DNA from: Natronococcus amylolyticus DSM 10524
GTDB taxonomy: Archaea; Halobacteriota; Halobacteria; Halobacteriales; Natrialbaceae
Direction of reading: 5' to 3'
DNA: 46,076 nt
Assembly: GCF_000337675.1 (NCBI RefSeq)
Contig: NZ_AOIB01000031.1
Span: forward strand, 101,695-147,770
Below are positions 41,754 to 46,076 of the stretch, piece by piece. Positions within the stretch are counted from its first letter, which is position 1; each line of letters begins with the position of its first letter. The notes beneath the pieces were generated by a model, which was given only the letters and a program-made list of their open reading frames with translations, was not told where the DNA came from and did not search any database. The position numbers and the translations under genes were made by a program.

Positions 41754-43247
41754 ATGAGCGACTGGACCGAGACGTACCGCCCGACGACGCTGTCGGAGGT
41801 ACGCGGCAACAACAAGGCCCGGGACCAGCTGAAGGAGTGGGCCGAGAGCTGGGACGACCACCGGAAGGCGGTGATCGTCCACGGCAGCCCCGGCGTCGGG
41901 AAGACCTCCGCGGCCCACGCGCTGGCCAATGACATGGGCTGGCCAGTAATGGAGCTCAACGCCAGCGACAGCCGCGGCGCCGACGTGATCGAGCGCGTCG
42001 CGGGCGAGGCCGCAAAGAGCGGGACCCTCACCGCGGGCGGCTCCGGGCGTCGGCTCGTAATCTTGGACGAGGCGGATAACTTCCACGGCAACGCCGACTA
42101 CGGCGGCTCGCGCGAGGTCACGCGGGTCGTCAAGGACGCGAGCCAGCCGATGGTGCTGATCGCCAACGAGTTCTACGACATGAGCCAGTCGCTTCGCAAC
42201 GCCTGCGAGACGGTCGAGTTCCGGGACGTCTCGAAGCGCTCGATCGTCCCGGTGCTGCGGGACATCTGCCGGCGTGAGGGCGTCGAGTTCGAGGAGGAAG
42301 CCCTCGAGCAGATCGCCGACTCGACCAGCGGCGACCTCCGGTCGGCGGTCAACGATCTTCAGGCGATCGCCGAGGAGGCCGAGCGACTGACCGTCGAGGA
42401 CGTCGTCACGGGCGAGCGCGACACCACGGAGGGGATCTTCGACTTCCTCGACGCGCTGATCAAGGAGGAAGACGCACAGGGAGCGCTGTACGCCTCCTAC
42501 GACGTCGACGAGACGCCCGACGATCTGCTAAACTGGATCGAGGACAACGTGCCGAAGGACTACGCGGGCGAGGAGCTGGCCGACGCCTACGGCTTCCTCT
42601 CGAACGCCGACCGCTGGCTCGGTCGGGTGCGGGCCACGCAGAACTACTCGTTCTGGCGGTACGCCACCGACAACATGACCGCGGGGGTCGCGGCCTCCCG
42701 CCGTGAGCCGAAGGGTGGCTGGACCCGCTACGGACCCCCGAGCTACTGGTCGAAGCTCGGCCGCACCAAGGGGACCAGAAACACTCGCGACGCCATCGCC
42801 GAGCGCATCGCCGAGCGCGAGGGAACCAGCGTCGCGACGGCCCGTCGGGAGATTTTGCCGTTCCTCTCGGCGATGACCCACCACTGTAAGAACCGCGAGC
42901 TGACCGTGCGGATGGCCGCCACGTACGAACTCGACGAGGGCGAGGTCTCCTTCGTCACCGGCAGTGGGAAAACGACCAACAAGGTCGAGTCGATCGTCGC
43001 CGACGCTGCGGAGCGCCGCGAGGAGCAGACGGTCGCACACTCCGGGAACGCCTTCTTCGGAAGCGCCTCGAGCGACGTCGACCTCGAGGACGTCGAGGAA
43101 GCTGACGAGGATGATGGGGACGACCAGCGGTCGCTTGAGGCCGTCGCCCAGACGGACGACGCCGAGGACGGAGCGCCCTCGGAGGGGGCGGCCGACGAAC
43201 CCGCGGAACCCGACGACGATCAGTCCGGTCTCTCGGATTTCATGTAA
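41754..43247 (+). CDS. rfcL: Replication factor C large subunit
   Basis: A 497-residue archaeal clamp loader large subunit that loads PCNA onto DNA. The N-terminus W-T-E-T-Y-R-P-T-T-L-S-E-V is typical. Walker A is G-S-P-G-V-G-K-T at 44-51, Walker B L-V-I-L-D-E-A-D-N. The sensor region, S-G-D-L-R-S-A-V-N-D-L, follows. The C-terminal collar domain is followed by an acidic linker and a PIP-box Q-S-G-L-S-D-F-M as the last residues, which should bind PCNA. ATG 41754 is the family start. All key features are present. Confidence 0.97.
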   Translation: MSDWTETYRPTTLSEVRGNNKARDQLKEWAESWDDHRKAVIVHGSPGVGKTSAAHALANDMGWPVMELNASDSRGADVIERVAGEAAKSGTLTAGGSGRRLVILDEADNFHGNADYGGSREVTRVVKDASQPMVLIANEFYDMSQSLRNACETVEFRDVSKRSIVPVLRDICRREGVEFEEEALEQIADSTSGDLRSAVNDLQAIAEEAERLTVEDVVTGERDTTEGIFDFLDALIKEEDAQGALYASYDVDETPDDLLNWIEDNVPKDYAGEELADAYGFLSNADRWLGRVRATQNYSFWRYATDNMTAGVAASRREPKGGWTRYGPPSYWSKLGRTKGTRNTRDAIAERIAEREGTSVATARREILPFLSAMTHHCKNRELTVRMAATYELDEGEVSFVTGSGKTTNKVESIVADAAERREEQTVAHSGNAFFGSASSDVDLEDVEEADEDDGDDQRSLEAVAQTDDAEDGAPSEGAADEPAEPDDDQSGLSDFM

Positions 43248-43345
43248 CTGCGGCTGCTGTTGGTGTCCAGATATGTTCGAATGTGAACTGATCGACACTA
43301 TTACGGCAGTCGATGTGGACACCAACTCCTGGTGAGTGTAGAATA

Positions 43346-43531
43346 ATGACCGACTATGACTGTCCGCTCTGCTCGAACGGCTACGAGGAACGTACGGATC
43401 TCCGGATCCACCTCGAGGTCAACCATCGGAAGTCGACGATCGTCTCCCAGCTCGTGGAGGCGACGACCGACTCGGCGGTGGGAACCGACGATCCCGTTCT
43501 GGAGGGCGACCGACCGGCACCGACGCTGTAA
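43346..43531 (+). CDS. Small C2H2 zinc-finger protein
   Basis: A 61-residue protein with one C2H2 finger: C-P-L-C at residues 5-8 and H-L-E-V-N-H (two His spaced by four) about 15 residues later, then K-S-T-I-V-S-Q-L and a short acidic tail. Short haloarchaeal C2H2 proteins bind DNA or RNA; this one has no assigned role. The ATG at 43346 is preceded by GAATA and gives the finger at the N-terminus. The bioD end is 7 bases away on the other strand. Confidence 0.82.
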   Translation: MTDYDCPLCSNGYEERTDLRIHLEVNHRKSTIVSQLVEATTDSAVGTDDPVLEGDRPAPTL

Positions 43532-43538
43532 CCGGTAG

Positions 43539-44225
43539 CTACGCTTTTTCGACGAGCCGATCGGCGAACGACCGCGAGAGCCCGTCGCGAACGCCGTCCG
43601 CGAGCGCCGCCGGGTCCGAACCCGAAAGCGGCGGCACCGTTTCCACGGGCCGCTCTGTCATGCGCTCGAGCTCCCTGGGGTTCGTCCGCTCGGCGACCGA
43701 GGCCCCCTCGTACTCGTTGCAGACGATCCCGGGAACGTCGACCCCGCGTCGCTCGAGCGCGTCGACGGTGAGCGCGGTGTGGTTCAGCGTACCCAGTCCG
43801 GAACGAGTGACGACGACCGCGCTCGAGGCGAGGTCGGCGACCAGATCGATCACCTCGCGGTCGCCCGCCAGCGGAACCCGGAGCCCGCCGATCCCCTCGA
43901 GGAGGGCGACCGGTACCTGCTCGCACTCGCGACGGCAGTCAGCCAGCAGCGGCTCGTACTCGAGGGGATCGTCCGCCCGTTCGGCCGCGACCCGCGGCGC
44001 CAGGGGTTCCTCGAGGTAGCGCAGACAGATCGCCGCCTCGTCGGTTCTGCAGGCGTCAGCGACGAACGCCGCGTCGTCGTCGGGCGGGTGTCCCGTCTGT
44101 GCGGGTTTGATCGCACGGGCGTCGACGCCGCGGTCGCGAAGTTCGTGGGTGAGCCCGGCCGTGACGACGGTCTTGCCGACCCCGGTGTCGGTGCCGACGA
44201 CGGCGACCGTCGTCGAGTCGCTCAC
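43539..44225 (-). CDS. bioD: Dethiobiotin synthetase
   Basis: A 228-residue BioD that carboxylates 7,8-diaminopelargonate to dethiobiotin with ATP. The nucleotide loop is G-T-D-T-G-V-G-K-T-V at 11-20, the substrate Lys is in A-I-K-P-A-Q-T-G, and V-A-L-L-E-G-I-G-G-L supplies the metal-binding Glu. The GTG at 44225 overlaps the bioF stop (GTGA), so translation is coupled. It ends near the zinc-finger gene. The downstream bioB partner is not seen on this side. Confidence 0.94.
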   Translation of the reverse strand: MSDSTTVAVVGTDTGVGKTVVTAGLTHELRDRGVDARAIKPAQTGHPPDDDAAFVADACRTDEAAICLRYLEEPLAPRVAAERADDPLEYEPLLADCRRECEQVPVALLEGIGGLRVPLAGDREVIDLVADLASSAVVVTRSGLGTLNHTALTVDALERRGVDVPGIVCNEYEGASVAERTNPRELERMTERPVETVPPLSGSDPAALADGVRDGLSRSFADRLVEKA

Positions 44226-45439
44226 AGGAGTCCGACCTCCGTCCCGGCCGCCTGGAACGCCTCGAGGCAGGCGACGACGTCGTTGCGGTCGTGAGCCGCG
44301 GTCGGCGCGACGCGGATCCGGCAGGTTCCCTCGGGGACCGTCGGCGGTCGGATCGCCGGCGCGATCACGTTCCGATCCCGGATTCCGGCCTCGAGCGCCA
44401 GCGCGTCCTCGCGGTCGCCGACCACGATCGGCAGGATCTGGGACTCGCCGGGCACCTCGAACCCCATCGACTCGAACCCGTCCCGGAGGTGGGCGACGTT
44501 CTCCCAGAGCCGCTCGCGGGCGTCGCTGTGGCGGGCGAGGTGGAGGGCCTCGCTGGCGGCCGCGGCCGCCATCGGCGTCAGTCCCGTCGAGAAGACGAAC
44601 GGCCGGGCCTCGTTGACCAGCAACTCGACGAGCGCGTCGCTGCCGGCGACGTACCCGCCCTGGCTCGCCAGCGCCTTCGAGAGGGTCCCGAGCTGGACGT
44701 GTACCCGATCCTCGAGCCCCTCGGCCTGGACAATTCCACCACCGTCGGCGTACAGCCCCGTCGCGTGGGCCTCGTCGACCATCACCCACGCGCCGAACTC
44801 CTCGGCGACGTCGCAGATCGACTCGAGCGGGGCGACGGTGCCGTCCATGCTGAAGACGGTGTCGGTGACGATCAGCCACGACTCGCCGTCGGCGCCCGGT
44901 CCGTCGGCTCGGTCGGCTCGGTCGGCCATCTCGGCCCGGAGGCTCGCGGCGTCGCAGTGATCGTAGACGACCGTCTCGGCGCCCGAGAGGCGACAGCCGT
45001 CGACGATGCTCGCGTGGTTGCGCTCGTCGGAGAAGATCACGTCCGGCTCGAGGGCGGTAATCGTGCCCACGTTGGCGGCGTACCCCGAGGAGAAGGCGAG
45101 CGCGCGGTCGGTACCTTTGGTCTCGGCGAGCAGCCGCTCGAGGTCCTGGTGGACCAGCGTGTCGCCGGTAACGAGTCGGCTCGCGCCGGCGCCGGTGCCG
45201 ACGGTCGCCCCGGCCTGGCGCGCGGCGTCCTGGACGCGCTTGTCGGCGGTCAGTCCGAGGTAGTTGTTCGAGGCGAACACGAGCGCCTCCTCGGAGTCGA
45301 GCACCGGGAGCTCGCCTCCCGACGGCGACGCGAAGTACCCCCGCTCCGCGACCCGATCAGCGGGCGCGAGCGATCGTTTCAGGTCGTGCTCGACGAGCGC
45401 GTCGAGTCGACCCTCGAGGTCGAACCCGCGGTCTTCCAT
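44222..45439 (-). CDS. bioF: 8-amino-7-oxononanoate synthase
   Basis: A 405-residue PLP-dependent alpha-oxoamine synthase. It joins pimeloyl thioester and alanine in biotin synthesis. F-A-S-N-N-Y-L-G-L is at 55-63, the D-E-A-H of the PLP site at 222-225, and the PLP lysine K255 in G-T-L-S-K-A-L. The ATG at 45439 begins the usual short N-terminal helix. A small hydrophilic insert around residues 174-186 (R-A-D-R-A-D-G-P-G) is likely a haloarchaeal surface loop. It forms an operon with bioD. Confidence 0.95.
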   Translation of the reverse strand: MEDRGFDLEGRLDALVEHDLKRSLAPADRVAERGYFASPSGGELPVLDSEEALVFASNNYLGLTADKRVQDAARQAGATVGTGAGASRLVTGDTLVHQDLERLLAETKGTDRALAFSSGYAANVGTITALEPDVIFSDERNHASIVDGCRLSGAETVVYDHCDAASLRAEMADRADRADGPGADGESWLIVTDTVFSMDGTVAPLESICDVAEEFGAWVMVDEAHATGLYADGGGIVQAEGLEDRVHVQLGTLSKALASQGGYVAGSDALVELLVNEARPFVFSTGLTPMAAAAASEALHLARHSDARERLWENVAHLRDGFESMGFEVPGESQILPIVVGDREDALALEAGIRDRNVIAPAIRPPTVPEGTCRIRVAPTAAHDRNDVVACLEAFQAAGTEVGLL

Positions 45440-45516
45440 TCGAGTAAACGGAGTCAGCCGCGTGCTTTCACTGTCACGGTTCGCGTCGGAGCGGCCGCGG
45501 GGGTCACTCGAGTCGG

Positions 45517-46076
45517 TTACAATCGGGGCATCAGCTCCGCCGGGCCGACGACGCCGTACTCGCCGGCGCGGTTGCGGCGAACGCCGGCCCGCAGGTAGCC
45601 CAGCGCGGGGCCGTTGACGTTCGCTTCCATGCTCGTCGCGTCGTCGAGCTGGAACGTGTTCGTCCCCCGCTCGCCGTCGAAGGTCGTTCCGGTCACGGAG
45701 ACGGTCGTCGTGGTCGGTTTCTCGTCGCTGCGAACGTCGAGAAGCCCGCCGACCGTGACGTCCTCGGCGTCGCAGACGCCTGCGCGCTCGAGCAACACGT
45801 CGTCGGCGTGCTCCATGTCCTCGAACTCGATGACGCCGTCGTGGTCGTCGACGATCGCCTCGATCTCCTCGGCGGAGAGGTCGCGTGCGGTCTCGATGTC
45901 GTATCCGGGCAGGTGGGCGATGTCCTCGCGAACCGTGCCGCGGTTGTCCTCGTACCCCGACTCGAGACCGACGCCCCACCAGATCTCCACTTCTTCGATC
46001 TCGACGAATGACTGGGCCGCGAGCGCGGCCGCACCCGTCAACAGCCCCGGCGTCGCGCCGGCGCCACAGACGAAGG
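45517..46076 (-). CDS. Partial gene: conserved NAD(P)-binding-type protein, 5' end off window
   Basis: An open frame of about 186 codons enters from the right edge on the minus strand and stops at 45517. It begins F-V-C-G-A-G-A-T-P-G-L-L-T-G-A-A-A-L-A with the look of a dinucleotide-binding glycine loop or a mid-protein glycine motif, continues W-W-G-V-G-L-E, and ends in P-A-L-G-Y-L and E-L-M-P-R-L. It resembles the C-terminal part of haloarchaeal saccharopine-dehydrogenase-like oxidoreductases, which I offer with low certainty. It is in the same orientation as bioF, 77 bases upstream of it, so the three could share a transcript. Confidence 0.5.
   Translation of the reverse strand, partial: FVCGAGATPGLLTGAAALAAQSFVEIEEVEIWWGVGLESGYEDNRGTVREDIAHLPGYDIETARDLSAEEIEAIVDDHDGVIEFEDMEHADDVLLERAGVCDAEDVTVGGLLDVRSDEKPTTTTVSVTGTTFDGERGTNTFQLDDATSMEANVNGPALGYLRAGVRRNRAGEYGVVGPAELMPRL

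Overview
The window is about 46 kb of a haloarchaeal (class Halobacteria) chromosome. The evidence is high GC with strong G/C third positions, very acidic proteins, frequent Tat (twin-arginine) leaders, TATA boxes about 25 bp upstream of leaderless starts, and archaea-specific genes such as replication factor C large subunit (rfcL), haloarchaeal gas-vesicle genes, bacterio-opsin-activator-type HTH regulators and halolysin-like proteases. The first 24 bases contain a Tn5/Nextera mosaic end, so the left edge is a contig end with sequencing adapter still attached.

Layout: (1) 25-2703, the 3' half of a gas-vesicle operon (gvpI-like fragment, gvpJ, K, L, M). (2) 2737-8851, a small zinc ribbon, an alcohol dehydrogenase, a KaiC-like double RecA ATPase followed by a histidine kinase, and a Tat-exported AstE/AspA-type deacylase overlapping a small membrane protein. 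(3) 8970-13567, a small haloarchaeal protein, a secreted DsbA-fold protein with a very acidic repeat tail, a pirin, a Bat-type HTH regulator and an Lrp regulator. (4) 13859-15893, a decayed integrative element at tRNA-Val(CAC). It holds partial tRNA copies that also form palindromes, a broken integrase, a Tat lipoprotein and a transposase scrap. (5) 15957-24456, cobalamin adenosyltransferase, an NAD kinase/phosphatase fusion, DedA, a double-hotdog protein, glycine decarboxylase gcvPA-gcvPB and an AI-2E-type permease. (6) 24595-27870, a CcoI/FixI-type copper ATPase and a UreH/TauE-like membrane protein, probably for copper delivery to a terminal oxidase. (7) 28079-33505, two tandem Dps-like genes, HMG-CoA synthase, DUF2150, a TatD-like hydrolase and a NYN-domain protein. 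(8) 33914-36933, a subtilisin-like exoprotease with an IS1341-type tnpB element directly behind it; tnpB carries one nonsense codon. (9) 37063-46076, gcvT-gcvH, regulators, a CinA-like protein, a three-gene HTH/DUF6516-like/AbrB island, rfcL, bioF-bioD and a gene cut by the right edge.

Genes that work together: gvpI-M build and nucleate gas vesicles. gcvPA/PB and gcvT/gcvH supply the P, T and H proteins of glycine cleavage but lie 14 kb apart on opposite strands. The copper ATPase and its neighbour form a metal-trafficking pair. bioF-bioD form a biotin operon. The KaiC-like ATPase and histidine kinase look like a signalling pair.

The most unusual points are the two Dps paralogues that both lack most canonical ferroxidase ligands, the tRNA-derived fold-back repeats with the integrase relic, the tnpB with a single stop and two copies of its end hairpin, and the small HTH/DUF6516-like/AbrB cassette.
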